Below, in pieces: positions 25,159 through 34,406 of a stretch of DNA of 64,000 nt. Made by a program: the position numbers and the translations under genes. The notes under the pieces are model-generated. The model was given only the letters and a program-made list of their open reading frames with translations. It did not search any database and was not told the origin of the DNA. Positions within the stretch are counted from its first letter, which is position 1; each line of letters begins with the position of its first letter. This stretch comes from JAHQVI01 sp050330195 (lineage in GTDB: Bacteria > Pseudomonadota > Alphaproteobacteria > Rhizobiales > Rhodomicrobiaceae), in the NCBI GenBank assembly GCA_050330195.1, contig JBHJOB010000073.1, forward strand, positions 3,659 through 67,658, given 5' to 3'.

Positions 25159-27030
25159 TTGAACGACTTCAATCACTACCATCAACGCCAGAGCCATATC
25201 AGCATCGCGGATGTGCTGGTTTTCTTCAAGAAGCAGGCCTGGGTCATCGGTCTTTGCGTGATCGTGGGCGTCGTTCTCGGCTTCGTTCGCGCTGCGTCCC
25301 TTGAGCCCCGCTTTACCGCGCAAGCCCAGATCCTCATCGATACCAGGGGTGTGAAAACCATCGAGGACAGTTCGGGACCGTCTGAGGCAGCAATCGATCC
25401 CGCCCGCGTCGAGGGCAAGATTGCGATCTTGCAGTCGGAAACGATTGCCGGAGCCGTTATCGAGAAACTCGATCTCAAGAACGATCCCGAATTTCAGGCA
25501 CCGTCGCCCTCCCTGACCGCGAGACTTGGCGACTGGGTGAAGGCGCTGCTGGAGGAATCGCCGTCTCCGCAAACCGACGGCGAGCTTGACGAATTCATCA
25601 AATCGCGCGTGGCCATCTCCATATTTCAGGGGAATCTTCAGGTTCGCCGTGTCGGGACGTCCTATGCGATCGGCATAACTTTCACCTCCGTTGATCCTCA
25701 GAAAGCGGCGCACATCGCGAATGCCGTGGCGGATGCCTACATTGAGGATCAGATCAGAACGGCATCGGATGCAGCCCGGCGAACGAGCATCTGGCTGGAG
25801 AAGCGGATCGACGAGGCGCGCGGGCATCTCAATGAAGCCGCGCGCGCGGTGCAGCTTTTCCGCGCGGGGCAAACCATTCGCGGTCCGCTTGCCGGACGGG
25901 TCGGACAGCCCGATCCAGCCACCGGCGTCTCTGTCCTCGATGGCGCCTTGCCCGGACAAGATGGCGCGGCTCTCGATCCGGCAACCGCATCGTCCGTGAC
26001 GCTGGCCGAGCTGGAATCGCGTTCACAGCATTATCAGAAGGTTTATGAAACCTATCTGCAGGCGTTTACCAATTCGCTCAATAGGGAGTCTCTCCCGGTG
26101 TCCGACAGCCGCATCATTACCCGTGCGACGCGGCCTCTTCTCAAGAGCAGCCCGCGCACGAAGCTGATCCTGGCCTTCGGCGCCGCCATCGGCCTTCTGG
26201 TCGGCGTGGGCTTTGCCTTCCTGCGTTACAATATGGACAACAGCGTTCAGTCCTCGCGTCAGCTCAGGGAGAGGCTGGGCATTCCGGTGCTGGCGGAAGT
26301 GCCGCGGCTGGAAAAAGGCGACGCGCCGGAAAAACGTTTGCGCATCGTCAAATTCGCGCCGTTCACCGGCTTCACAAGTTCGCTGAAGCTTGTTCGAAAC
26401 TCGCTGATCAGCGGGAGCAGCGGCCGCGTGCGCACGATCGGCGTCACCTCCGTACTCCCGGGCGAAGGCAAGACGACCATCGCGGCGAACATGGCGGCGC
26501 TTCTGTCAACGTCGGGCAAGCGCGTCCTGCTGATCGACGTCGACCTGCATCAGGCAACCGTTACCAAATTTCTGGCGCCCAACTCCAGGATCGGCATACT
26601 CGATGTGCTTTCCGGGAAGCAGACGCTGAAAGATGCGGTAGTAAAGGCACGCGAAAATCATCCCGATATTCTGCCGCAGAACGCCCGCACGGATATTTAT
26701 TCCTACGAGGCATTCTGCTCAAAGGCGATGCAGGATCTCCTGGATGAAGCGAAGAAATCATACGACTACGTCATTATCGACATGCCGCCGCTCGGCCCCG
26801 TCGTCGATGGGCTGGAGATGAGCGCACAGTTCGACGGCGTCGTTATCATTGCGGAATGGGGCAAGACTCCCATTGCCGTCATAGAGGAGGCGTCACAGGC
26901 CCTTCGCGCGGCCAGGGCGCGGATTCTCGGTGCGGTGATAACAAAAGTCGATCCGATGCTGGATCGCTCGTGGAAAAAAGACTGGTCGCAATATTACGGA
27001 AGTAGAGAAACTCTTGTCGCAAGGTCATGA
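25159..27030 (+). CDS. Exopolysaccharide chain-length protein with BY-kinase domain (ExoP/Wzc-like)
   Basis: The 623-residue protein has a first membrane helix (about 27-46), a long periplasmic Wzz region with a coiled-coil-prone stretch (about 205-240 and 285-310), a second helix (about 335-356), and a cytoplasmic tyrosine-autokinase domain. The latter has Walker A (VLPGEGKTT, 432-440), Walker A' (LLIDVDLH) and Walker B (VIIDMPPLG). The usual C-terminal tyrosine cluster is reduced to a single YY pair in WSQYYGS. It controls polymerisation and export of exopolysaccharide together with an outer-membrane channel, which is not in this window. The start is a TTG with AGGGAG eight bases upstream. 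Confidence 0.9.
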   Translation: MNDFNHYHQRQSHISIADVLVFFKKQAWVIGLCVIVGVVLGFVRAASLEPRFTAQAQILIDTRGVKTIEDSSGPSEAAIDPARVEGKIAILQSETIAGAVIEKLDLKNDPEFQAPSPSLTARLGDWVKALLEESPSPQTDGELDEFIKSRVAISIFQGNLQVRRVGTSYAIGITFTSVDPQKAAHIANAVADAYIEDQIRTASDAARRTSIWLEKRIDEARGHLNEAARAVQLFRAGQTIRGPLAGRVGQPDPATGVSVLDGALPGQDGAALDPATASSVTLAELESRSQHYQKVYETYLQAFTNSLNRESLPVSDSRIITRATRPLLKSSPRTKLILAFGAAIGLLVGVGFAFLRYNMDNSVQSSRQLRERLGIPVLAEVPRLEKGDAPEKRLRIVKFAPFTGFTSSLKLVRNSLISGSSGRVRTIGVTSVLPGEGKTTIAANMAALLSTSGKRVLLIDVDLHQATVTKFLAPNSRIGILDVLSGKQTLKDAVVKARENHPDILPQNARTDIYSYEAFCSKAMQDLLDEAKKSYDYVIIDMPPLGPVVDGLEMSAQFDGVVIIAEWGKTPIAVIEEASQALRAARARILGAVITKVDPMLDRSWKKDWSQYYGSRETLVARS

Positions 27031-27132
27031 CTTCATGTCGTTCGATAAGACTTGAACGTCAGCATATGCGGCGTTACGAATAAGAATTCATTTTGATGTC
27101 TTTCTAACTGTTCGATTTCAGGGACTGTTCCG

Positions 27133-27957
27133 ATGATACTGTTAAAACGGTTGGCTTGCCTTTCCGGGGCGGCTGTTTTCTGCTTTTTGTTCCATACCTC
27201 TTTCGCGTTCGCCCAGTCGAAACCGGCGGCAATCGATCTCGACCAATATGTCCTATCGTTCAGCGACGAGTTTGACACGATCGATGTTTCCGACTGGGGC
27301 TGCACATCGCGCTGGATAGCGCACACGCCCTGGGCCGGAGATTTCGGCACCGCACGCTTTGCCAATCCCCAGGAGGGTTTTCCTTTCATCGTGAAGAACG
27401 GCATTCTGGAGATTGAAGCGCGCAAAATGCCGTCGGGCCAATGGTTTTCCGGGATGCTCGCGAGCTGGGACGCCTGCGACAGCGGGTTCGCCCAGCGCTA
27501 CGGCTATTTCGAAATGCGCGCGAAAATACCCTCCGGCCCCGGTTTCTGGCCCGCCTTTTGGCTGATCGGCGTCGACAAGAGCAACGGCACAGCCGAAATC
27601 GACATATTCGAGCACCACACCCACAAGTCCCATCAATATAACTCCGCCCTGATGAAGCATCCGGGGACGAACGATCCCGAGCGCCGCGTCTACAGCAATT
27701 TCAATCCGGTAGAGGACGGCATTCTTGCGAAGCAGTTCAATACGTTCGGTGCTGACGTTTCGGAAAAGGAGGTTGTATTCTACTTCAACCGGAAGGAAGT
27801 CTGGCGTACGCCGATGCTGGATCATTTCAAGCAGCCGATGTACCTGCTGGTCAGTCTGGCTATGGACGAGGGCTTCGTAACCTCCGAGACGCCGCTATCG
27901 GCAAAGATGCAGGTCGACTACGTCCGGGCCTATCAACGCAAGCCGAAGGGTTTTTAG
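27133..27957 (+). CDS. Secreted glycoside hydrolase family 16 (ExoK-like glycanase)
   Basis: The 274-residue protein has a signal peptide (cleavage after AFA, about residue 27). The GH16 catalytic motif is intact: Glu155, Asp157 and Glu160 in AEIDIFEHH. Substrate-cleft residues are seen in GPGFWPAFWLIG. GH16 enzymes in exopolysaccharide loci cleave nascent beta-glucan-type chains and set polymer length. The ATG has AGGGA upstream. It sits directly after the Wzz/kinase gene. Confidence 0.92.
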   Translation: MILLKRLACLSGAAVFCFLFHTSFAFAQSKPAAIDLDQYVLSFSDEFDTIDVSDWGCTSRWIAHTPWAGDFGTARFANPQEGFPFIVKNGILEIEARKMPSGQWFSGMLASWDACDSGFAQRYGYFEMRAKIPSGPGFWPAFWLIGVDKSNGTAEIDIFEHHTHKSHQYNSALMKHPGTNDPERRVYSNFNPVEDGILAKQFNTFGADVSEKEVVFYFNRKEVWRTPMLDHFKQPMYLLVSLAMDEGFVTSETPLSAKMQVDYVRAYQRKPKGF

Positions 27958-28070
27958 CATTTTTCACCTAACCTGCGGGTTGGGCGCAGGCGAAAGTACC
28001 TCGTCCATCGGGATGGGCGTCCGAGCCGGTGCATCCCTTCTCTTCGTATCGCGTTGCAAGAGTGTTCTTC

Positions 28071-29105
28071 ATGCGTTTCAAACAGGCGCTTCTGTCCAAT
28101 CTGGCCAATGTCTCCCGCATCGGAGGTCTGGGCGAACTGGCCGGCCGCAGGCATCGCGGGGCGGGGGCGATCATCGTCGCCCATAGTGTTGTCGAAGATC
28201 CGGGGGAGTATCTTTTCGACCATTTGCGGACAAGCGCTGCGTTTCTTGAGACGATTTTAGATCATTTGAGAAAAGCCGGTATCGACATTGTGCCGCTTGA
28301 CGAGGCGATGCGCAGACTTCGCGAGAATGACGCACGGCGGTTTGCCTGCTTCACTTTCGACGACGGGTACAAGGACAATCTGACCGTCGCTCTGCCCATA
28401 TTCGAACGTTACGAAGCGCCCTTCACGGTCTATGTCACGACGTGCCATATCGAGGGAACGATCGACAATTGGTGGAGCGGACTTGCTGAAATTCTCAGGA
28501 ACCATGAGCGCATCGAGGTCGAAGAACTTGGGGGCCACTATGAGGCCCGGACTTTGCAGGAAAAGGCGCGGCTCTATCGGCAACTCAAACAGGCCGCCGA
28601 AAACGGAACTCTAAGCGCGGCAGGAATTTCCGCTTTTCTGAAGGCCTATTCGATCGATATGCCGGAGATCGTGGCTCGCGATGCGCTGACCCTGGACGAG
28701 TTGCGCGAACTCTCCTCCAGCCCGCTCGTCGAAATTGGCGCACACACGGCAAGTCACCCCCGTCTCAGCGAGCTAGGCGAGGCGGAAGCGCAATTCGAAA
28801 TGGCCACCAACAAGGAATGGCTTGAGGATCTGCTTCAACACGAGATCCGTCATTTTGCCTATCCCTATGGCGACCCCGGCAGTTGCGGTTTACGCGAAGC
28901 GAAACTCGCCAAGATGATCGGTTTCGATACTGCCGTAACCACGCGAATTGGCAATCTATTCGCGGCGCACTGCGAATTTTCTACAGCTCTGCCAAGAATA
29001 CGGTTGTTTAGCTCGCGTGAAAATATCAATCTGGTGCAGTTTCAACTTTCCGGAGCAGCAGGGGCGTTGTTGAACAGGGCGCATGGTCCAGTGGTAACTA
29101 TGTGA
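28071..29105 (+). CDS. Polysaccharide deacetylase (CE4/NodB fold)
   Basis: The 344-residue protein has the CE4 catalytic motifs: FTFDDGYKDN (general-base Asp and metal Asp near residues 97-98), the metal histidines in GAHTASHPRLSELG, and FAYPYGDPGS. There is no signal peptide in the preferred frame, so it may act on lipid-linked intermediates on the cytoplasmic face. The longer GTG-started frame from 28029 adds 14 residues without family support; AAGAG precedes the ATG at 28071. It would remove acetyl groups from the polysaccharide or its precursor. Confidence 0.85.
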   Translation: MRFKQALLSNLANVSRIGGLGELAGRRHRGAGAIIVAHSVVEDPGEYLFDHLRTSAAFLETILDHLRKAGIDIVPLDEAMRRLRENDARRFACFTFDDGYKDNLTVALPIFERYEAPFTVYVTTCHIEGTIDNWWSGLAEILRNHERIEVEELGGHYEARTLQEKARLYRQLKQAAENGTLSAAGISAFLKAYSIDMPEIVARDALTLDELRELSSSPLVEIGAHTASHPRLSELGEAEAQFEMATNKEWLEDLLQHEIRHFAYPYGDPGSCGLREAKLAKMIGFDTAVTTRIGNLFAAHCEFSTALPRIRLFSSRENINLVQFQLSGAAGALLNRAHGPVVTM

Positions 29106-29199
29106 GCAGAAAAGATACTTCGTTCCTGACGTCACTGATACAGTTTGTAAGTCGAGCGCCGCGCTCAGCCTGTTTCTCAAAATATTTGCAAGATTTGCG

Positions 29200-30231
29200 A
29201 TGACTGATATCGAGATTGATGTCGACGCCGGTGAGTGGGATCGGGAACTCGCAACCTATAGCGGCCACCCTTGGCAATCCGCCTATTGGGGCGAAACTCA
29301 GCATGAAATCGAGGGGGTTCCGGACCAACGCATCAGGCTGCGCAGAAATGGCGAGACCGTGCAGATGGTCCGGGTCGAGCAGCGCAATGTTCCAGGCCTC
29401 GGCAAGATGGCCTGGATTCGTCGCGGCCCGACGAATGCCGCGGGCGACGGAATACCGAAACTGGAACCGGAAATCATGCGCTGGCTTGGGCGGGAAGGAT
29501 ACTGCCTTGCCGTTTCCAGCCCGTTTTCGGGACAGGTCGCAAGGGATGAGGGGGCTGATGCGGCGGTCGATCCGAAGGTGTCCCGGACAATCTGGGTCGA
29601 TCTGACGCTCGGCACCGAAACGCTCTGGCAGAATCTGCAGCGCAATTTCCGCAGTGATGTCGGGCGTGCGCGCAAGAAGGGCGTCACGGTTGAGACCACG
29701 CGCGATCCGCAGTTGATCGCGAATTATTGCGACCTTTATCACCAGCTCGGCGAAACCAAGGGTTTCGAGATCCGCTCATCGAAAGAGTTCATCCTGAGCG
29801 TGATCAACCGATCGCGCCTGGACGTCGCCGGCGCGCATCTTTTCCTGGCCATGTTCGAGGGCGAGATCGCAGCGGGCGCCATGGTTTGTCGCTGTGGCGG
29901 TTCGCTGCACTACATGAATGGCGTCAGCAATCGCAAGCATTCAAAGCTTGTACCCGCCGTGGCGCTGCATTGGGCCGTGATGGAATGGGGCGTCTCGGAG
30001 GGGTGCCTTCGCTACGATCTGGAGGGCATCGACGCGAAGGGTAATCCCGGCGTCTATGCCTTCAAGAAGAAGATGGGCGGCGACGAGATCGTCTTTCCGC
30101 CGAGGCAGGTCTACCCGCTCAATCTGACCGGTCAACTCATCAAGCCGATCGCCGGTTACGTTCTCAATTCTGGGAAGTCCGGACTTCAGACGCTGGCTTC
30201 CGGGCTGTGGACCCGGCGTGCGGCAATCTGA
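29200..30231 (+). CDS. FemAB/GNAT-like acyl- or aminoacyltransferase
   Basis: The 343-residue protein has the GNAT-like FemAB double domain (acetyltransf_6 type). Recognisable stretches are HPWQSAYWGETQHEIEG at the N-terminus, NLQRNFRSDVGRARKKGVTV, HYMNGVSNRKHSKLVPAVAL and YDLEGIDAKGNPGVYAFKKK, where the last two build the acyl-donor site of these proteins. FemAB-like proteins occur in exopolysaccharide loci and are thought to add amino acids or acyl groups to sugars; the substrate here is unknown. It stands between the deacetylase and the acyltransferase, consistent with polymer decoration. Confidence 0.8.
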   Translation: MTDIEIDVDAGEWDRELATYSGHPWQSAYWGETQHEIEGVPDQRIRLRRNGETVQMVRVEQRNVPGLGKMAWIRRGPTNAAGDGIPKLEPEIMRWLGREGYCLAVSSPFSGQVARDEGADAAVDPKVSRTIWVDLTLGTETLWQNLQRNFRSDVGRARKKGVTVETTRDPQLIANYCDLYHQLGETKGFEIRSSKEFILSVINRSRLDVAGAHLFLAMFEGEIAAGAMVCRCGGSLHYMNGVSNRKHSKLVPAVALHWAVMEWGVSEGCLRYDLEGIDAKGNPGVYAFKKKMGGDEIVFPPRQVYPLNLTGQLIKPIAGYVLNSGKSGLQTLASGLWTRRAAI

Positions 30232-30259
30232 ATCTCAAGGGTGCTCTGGGGGCTCCGCC

Positions 30260-31411
30260 ATGACGATAACCGCTGACGCTACCGAGCTTGCCACCCGACC
30301 GCAAGGCGCCGCACGCCTCGATGCGCTCGACGGGCTGCGCGCAATCGCCGTGACCTGGGTCGCCTTTTACCACTATTTCTATTTCTGGACGTCGGCGGGG
30401 CGCGGCGACAACCTGACCGCCTATGATGACGCGTTCGCCTATCTGCCGCTTTTCTCCGTCGGCTATCTCGGCGTCCATCTGTTCTTCATGATCTCCGGCT
30501 TCGTCATTCTGCTGACGCTGGAGAAAACGTCCGGCTTCGGCCAGTTCATGATCAAGCGCGCGACCCGCCTGCTGCCGCCCCTTTTTATCTTCGGCACGCT
30601 CACCTTCGTCATCGTGAGCCTTTGGGGGCCGGAGCAATTGCGCGTCAGCGTGCCCGAATATCTGTTCAGCCTGCTGATTCTGCCGCCCAACCACATTGGC
30701 ATACTGCTGGGGAACGGAAACTGGCAATGGCTTGACGGCGCCTATTGGTCCTTGTGGGTCGAGGTGAAGTTTTACGTCCTGATCGGCCTCATCTACTACT
30801 GGAAACCGGACCGGGTGATCGCACTCTGGACGATTTTCGAGCTGGGGACCATCGCTCTGGAGCTTCTGGCCATGGCGAGCGGCAGTGGCGCCGTGCACAT
30901 GGCAAGCCGATTCCTCTTCCAGGCTTTCGTCCCGTATTTTTCCTTTGGCATCGCCGCCTATATGGCAAGCACGGGCCGCAACACTGCGCAGGTGCGCCGC
31001 CTCGCCTGCGTTGCCATTGCACATATCGCATTCATCCTGTCGATCCAGCTTTACGAGAGCGTGGGCGCGGAATTTCATTATATGATGCAGGCGACGCTCG
31101 CCAATGTCGCCGTTTTCGCCGGCTTCTATCTCGTCGCCTGGCGCGGCAAGCGTCCGGCATTTCTTGAAAACCCGGTCATTGCGCATATTGGCCGTGGATC
31201 ATACGGCGTCTATCTGATGCACCAGAATATCGCGCTCACCTTTCTGGCGATGCCGATTTTCTCCAGCACGGCGGCGGGGCTTGCCGGTTCGATCGGCATC
31301 TTCATCCTGTTCATTGTCCTCGCCACGATGAGCTACGAGCGTTTCGAGCGCCCCGTCCAGAGAGCCGTCAATGGCTATTTCCGGCGTGATCCGGTGCGGC
31401 CTTATATCTGA
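30260..31411 (+). CDS. Acyltransferase 3 family membrane protein (ExoZ-like)
   Basis: The 383-residue protein has about ten membrane helices. It starts the domain with RLDALDGLRAIAVTWVAFYH, the usual motif with the catalytic His in the first helix, and continues with GVHLFFMISGFVIL, RATRLLPP and GAYWSLWVEVKFYV. Such proteins transfer acetyl or succinyl groups to exopolysaccharide at the inner membrane. GGGG eight bases before the ATG at 30260 fixes the start. It is the last gene of the exopolysaccharide cluster. Confidence 0.92.
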   Translation: MTITADATELATRPQGAARLDALDGLRAIAVTWVAFYHYFYFWTSAGRGDNLTAYDDAFAYLPLFSVGYLGVHLFFMISGFVILLTLEKTSGFGQFMIKRATRLLPPLFIFGTLTFVIVSLWGPEQLRVSVPEYLFSLLILPPNHIGILLGNGNWQWLDGAYWSLWVEVKFYVLIGLIYYWKPDRVIALWTIFELGTIALELLAMASGSGAVHMASRFLFQAFVPYFSFGIAAYMASTGRNTAQVRRLACVAIAHIAFILSIQLYESVGAEFHYMMQATLANVAVFAGFYLVAWRGKRPAFLENPVIAHIGRGSYGVYLMHQNIALTFLAMPIFSSTAAGLAGSIGIFILFIVLATMSYERFERPVQRAVNGYFRRDPVRPYI

Positions 31412-31539
31412 CCCTGCCCAGTCTGCTACCCTTGTGCATGGCTGCCATCGCGCAAGAGGGGCATTTCGTACGGCTGATCTTGTGTTAAAACTACCGACAT
31501 GAACAATCTCCCCAATCAGTTCCTCCGGAGACGCCGGCG

Positions 31540-33147
31540 ATGAGCATCGCCCCAGTCTCTATCGGCCGGACGCTCATCGGCGGTTCGGGCGGCGGCGAAC
31601 GCTCCGTGGTCATTGTCGGCGGCGGCCTCGGCGGATTGTTTGCCGCCCTCAAGCTGGCCCCGATGAAAGTGACCATCGTGACCCCCCGCCCGCTCGGCGA
31701 GGGGGCATCGAGCGCATGGGCGCAGGCCGGCATTGCGGCGGCCGTCGGCGAAGGCGACAGTTTCGAGCAGCACGCGGCGGATACGATCCGCGCCGGAGCC
31801 GGGCTGTGCGACGAGGCGATGGTCGAAATGATCGTCCGCGAGGCGCCGGAACGCGTTGAGGATCTTTTGCGGTTCGGTGTTCCCTTCGATCGCGATCTGG
31901 AAGGGCGGCTGCGCCAGTCCCGCGAGGCGGCTCACAGTACGCGGCGCGTGATCGGCGTGCGCGGCGACCAGGCCGGCAAGGCCATCATGGCGGCGTTGAT
32001 CGCAGCAGCGCGCGCCACCCCGTCCATCACGGTTATGGATGAAGTCAACGCGGTCGATCTGGCGATGGCCGAGGAAGAACGCGTCACCGGCGTCTACGCC
32101 GCCTCGGCAAGGGGCGGCACCGGGCGCAGCGTCTACCTGCCCGCGCGGGCCGTCATCCTGGCGACCGGCGGCATCGGCCAGCTCTACACGCTGACGACCA
32201 ATCCACCCGAGGCGCGCGGGGACGGCCTTGCCATTGCGGCCCGCGCCGGGGCGGTCATCGCGGATACTGAATTCGTCCAGTTTCACCCCACGGCTCTCGA
32301 CATCGGCAAGCATCCGGCGCCGCTCGCGACGGAAGCCCTGCGCGGGGATGGCGCGCTGTTGCTCAACGGGGCAGGCGAACGCTTCATGGTCGATGTGCAT
32401 CCCGACGCCGAACTTGCTCCCCGTGATGTCGTGGCACGCGCGGTTCAGACCGAACGTGCCGCCGGGCGCGGCGCATTTCTGGATTGCCGCGGCAAGCTGG
32501 GCGATGGGATGGTCGAGCATTTCCCGACGGTCTTCGCTCACTGCGAGGCTGCCGGAATCGATCCGGCGAACGAGCTGATCCCGATTGCGCCCGCCGCGCA
32601 TTACCATATGGGCGGCGTTGCAACCGATGCTGATGCGCGGACCTCCGTGCCCGGGCTCTGGGCAATCGGGGAGGTCGCCTCGACGGGCTTGCATGGCGCG
32701 AACCGGCTTGCCTCGAATTCTCTGCTGGAGGCGGTGGTGATGGCGGCGCGCGCGGCGCAGAATATTGCCGGGCTGGAAGATCCCGGAGGCGCGGGTTTGA
32801 CGGACGGTCCCGCCTACCAGCCCGGGATCGACGCCGCGCAGGTAAATGCGCTTCAGGAGGTCATGACGGCGCAGGTTGGCGTGGTCCGCTCAGCGGAAAG
32901 TCTGGCGAAAGCCCTGCGGTTCATCGAGGAACTGGGCATGACCACGGCGCCGTCCTCGCCGCTCGCCAATATGGCCGAGACCGCACTGATCATGTCGGTA
33001 TGCGCATTCTTCCGCGAGGAAAGCCGGGGCGGGCATTTCCGGAGCGACTATCCAGAAACGGGCACGGAACGGCGCCGAAGCATGACGACACGGAGCGCGG
33101 CCCGCGCTCTGGCGGACGAGGCGCTGATGGGACCGAAACCGAGATGA
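31540..33147 (+). CDS. nadB: L-aspartate oxidase
   Basis: This 535-residue flavoprotein oxidises L-aspartate to iminoaspartate, the first step of de novo NAD synthesis. The FAD dinucleotide fold is at the N-terminus (VVIVGGGLGGLFAAL, about 23-37). Family motifs include SSAWAQAGIAAAVGEGDS, AVILATGGIGQLYTLTTNP, FVQFHPTAL, the catalytic Arg region in APRDVVARAV, YHMGGVATD, and HGANRLASNSLLEA near the end of the FAD domain. A helical C-terminal domain follows. GGAG lies nine bases before the ATG. It overlaps nadC by four bases (ATGA). The quinolinate synthase gene nadA, often directly upstream in rhizobia, is not in the window. Confidence 0.95.
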   Translation: MSIAPVSIGRTLIGGSGGGERSVVIVGGGLGGLFAALKLAPMKVTIVTPRPLGEGASSAWAQAGIAAAVGEGDSFEQHAADTIRAGAGLCDEAMVEMIVREAPERVEDLLRFGVPFDRDLEGRLRQSREAAHSTRRVIGVRGDQAGKAIMAALIAAARATPSITVMDEVNAVDLAMAEEERVTGVYAASARGGTGRSVYLPARAVILATGGIGQLYTLTTNPPEARGDGLAIAARAGAVIADTEFVQFHPTALDIGKHPAPLATEALRGDGALLLNGAGERFMVDVHPDAELAPRDVVARAVQTERAAGRGAFLDCRGKLGDGMVEHFPTVFAHCEAAGIDPANELIPIAPAAHYHMGGVATDADARTSVPGLWAIGEVASTGLHGANRLASNSLLEAVVMAARAAQNIAGLEDPGGAGLTDGPAYQPGIDAAQVNALQEVMTAQVGVVRSAESLAKALRFIEELGMTTAPSSPLANMAETALIMSVCAFFREESRGGHFRSDYPETGTERRRSMTTRSAARALADEALMGPKPR

Positions 33148-33992
33148 ACCCGTTTCCGATCCATCTGATCGCCGATGCGCTGGATGCGGCCTTTGCCGAG
33201 GATCTCGGTCTCGCCGGCGACATCACGACCAACACGATCATTCCGGCGGACAGCGTGAGCCGGGGCGTTATTGCAGGGCGTAAGGAAGGGCGGGTTGCCG
33301 GGCTTCCCATTGCGGAGGCTGCGTTCCGTAGGCTGGACCCGGCGGTTGAATTCCGTACACTTGTTGCGGATGGGCAGGATGTGGCTGCCGGGGCGCCGGT
33401 TGCCGCGATTGCCGGAAATACGCGCGCCATTCTGACGGCTGAGCGTGTCGCGCTGAACTATCTCGGCCATCTCAGCGGAATTGCGACCCATACGCGCGCT
33501 TTCGCTCAGGCCATTGCGCACACGAAGGCGCGCATCTGCTGCACCCGCAAGACGACGCCCGGCCTGCGCGGCTTTGATAAATACGCTGTCAGTGCCGGGG
33601 GCGGTCTCAATCATCGCTTCGGCCTGTTTGATGCCGTGCTGATCAAGGACAACCACGTCACGGCGGCGGGCGGTATCGGGCCGGCCATCGAGCGGGCGCG
33701 GCAGGGCATCGGGCATCTTGTCAAGATCGAAGTCGAGGTAGATCGGCTGGATCAGCTTGAAGAGGCGCTGCGGCACAGGATTGACGTGGCCCTGCTCGAC
33801 AATATGAGCCTTGACGATTTGCGGCGTGCTGTTGCGATGGCGGCAGACAGCGGCGTCGTGCTGGAGGCGTCGGGCGGTGTAACGCTCGATAGCGTGGCCG
33901 GGATCGCGGAAACGGGTGTGCACCTGATTTCGTCAGGCGCGCTGACGCATTCGTCGGTGGTGTTGGATCTGGGGCTGGATTTTGAAGAGTAA
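33144..33992 (+). CDS. nadC: Nicotinate-nucleotide pyrophosphorylase (carboxylating), quinolinate phosphoribosyltransferase
   Basis: The 282-residue enzyme converts quinolinate and PRPP to nicotinate mononucleotide. Motifs seen: AEDLGLAGDITTNTIIP, AERVALNYLGHLSGIAT, the substrate-binding TRKTTPGLRGFDKYAV and NHRFGLFDAVLIKDNHV, IEVEVDRLDQLEEAL, and EASGGVTLDSV. The ATG is in the ATGA overlap with nadB; the frame is open further upstream, but that extension lies inside nadB. Nothing in the protein looks unusual. Confidence 0.95.
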   Translation: MNPFPIHLIADALDAAFAEDLGLAGDITTNTIIPADSVSRGVIAGRKEGRVAGLPIAEAAFRRLDPAVEFRTLVADGQDVAAGAPVAAIAGNTRAILTAERVALNYLGHLSGIATHTRAFAQAIAHTKARICCTRKTTPGLRGFDKYAVSAGGGLNHRFGLFDAVLIKDNHVTAAGGIGPAIERARQGIGHLVKIEVEVDRLDQLEEALRHRIDVALLDNMSLDDLRRAVAMAADSGVVLEASGGVTLDSVAGIAETGVHLISSGALTHSSVVLDLGLDFEE

Positions 33993-34406
33993 ACAGCCTC
34001 TTCTTGTAATCTGTTTCACATTTTACCTGAAGTACAAGTCATTTGAAAACGCCAATTTAGACGTTCGAATATCTGCAATTGTATTCAAATATTATCAACT
34101 CATGTATATTTTGAGTGGTAAGGCGTATATTTAAAACAATTTTGAGGATTGTGAATGGAGAAACGGCGTCGGACGATCAATTGGCTGCATTCAGCATATA
34201 TTGTTGCAGGTGTGATATTTGGCCGTGTTTCAAATCTGGCCAGTTTTTGAGGCAGTGGCTCGATGTTCACTATTCCTCATTCCAATTGCGAAGTTCTCCC
34301 TCTTGCCAAGCCCTTCCTACAAGTCCACCATATACAACCAACGCCTGCGAAGATCATGAGCACAACGAGAGAAAATGGTGGATTAACAACGATGTAGGAG
34401 GAAGCT
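33993..34406. other. AT-rich spacer without a supported gene
   Basis: Between nadC and the EF-G-like gene lie 414 bases that are visibly much richer in A and T than the flanks, especially 34020-34140. The only long frame (34115-34432, plus) has Cys/Trp-rich, low-plausibility translation and overlaps the real start of the next gene. The last bases carry the GTAGGAGGAAGC ribosome site of that gene. It may hold its promoter or be a remnant of foreign DNA. Confidence 0.5.
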
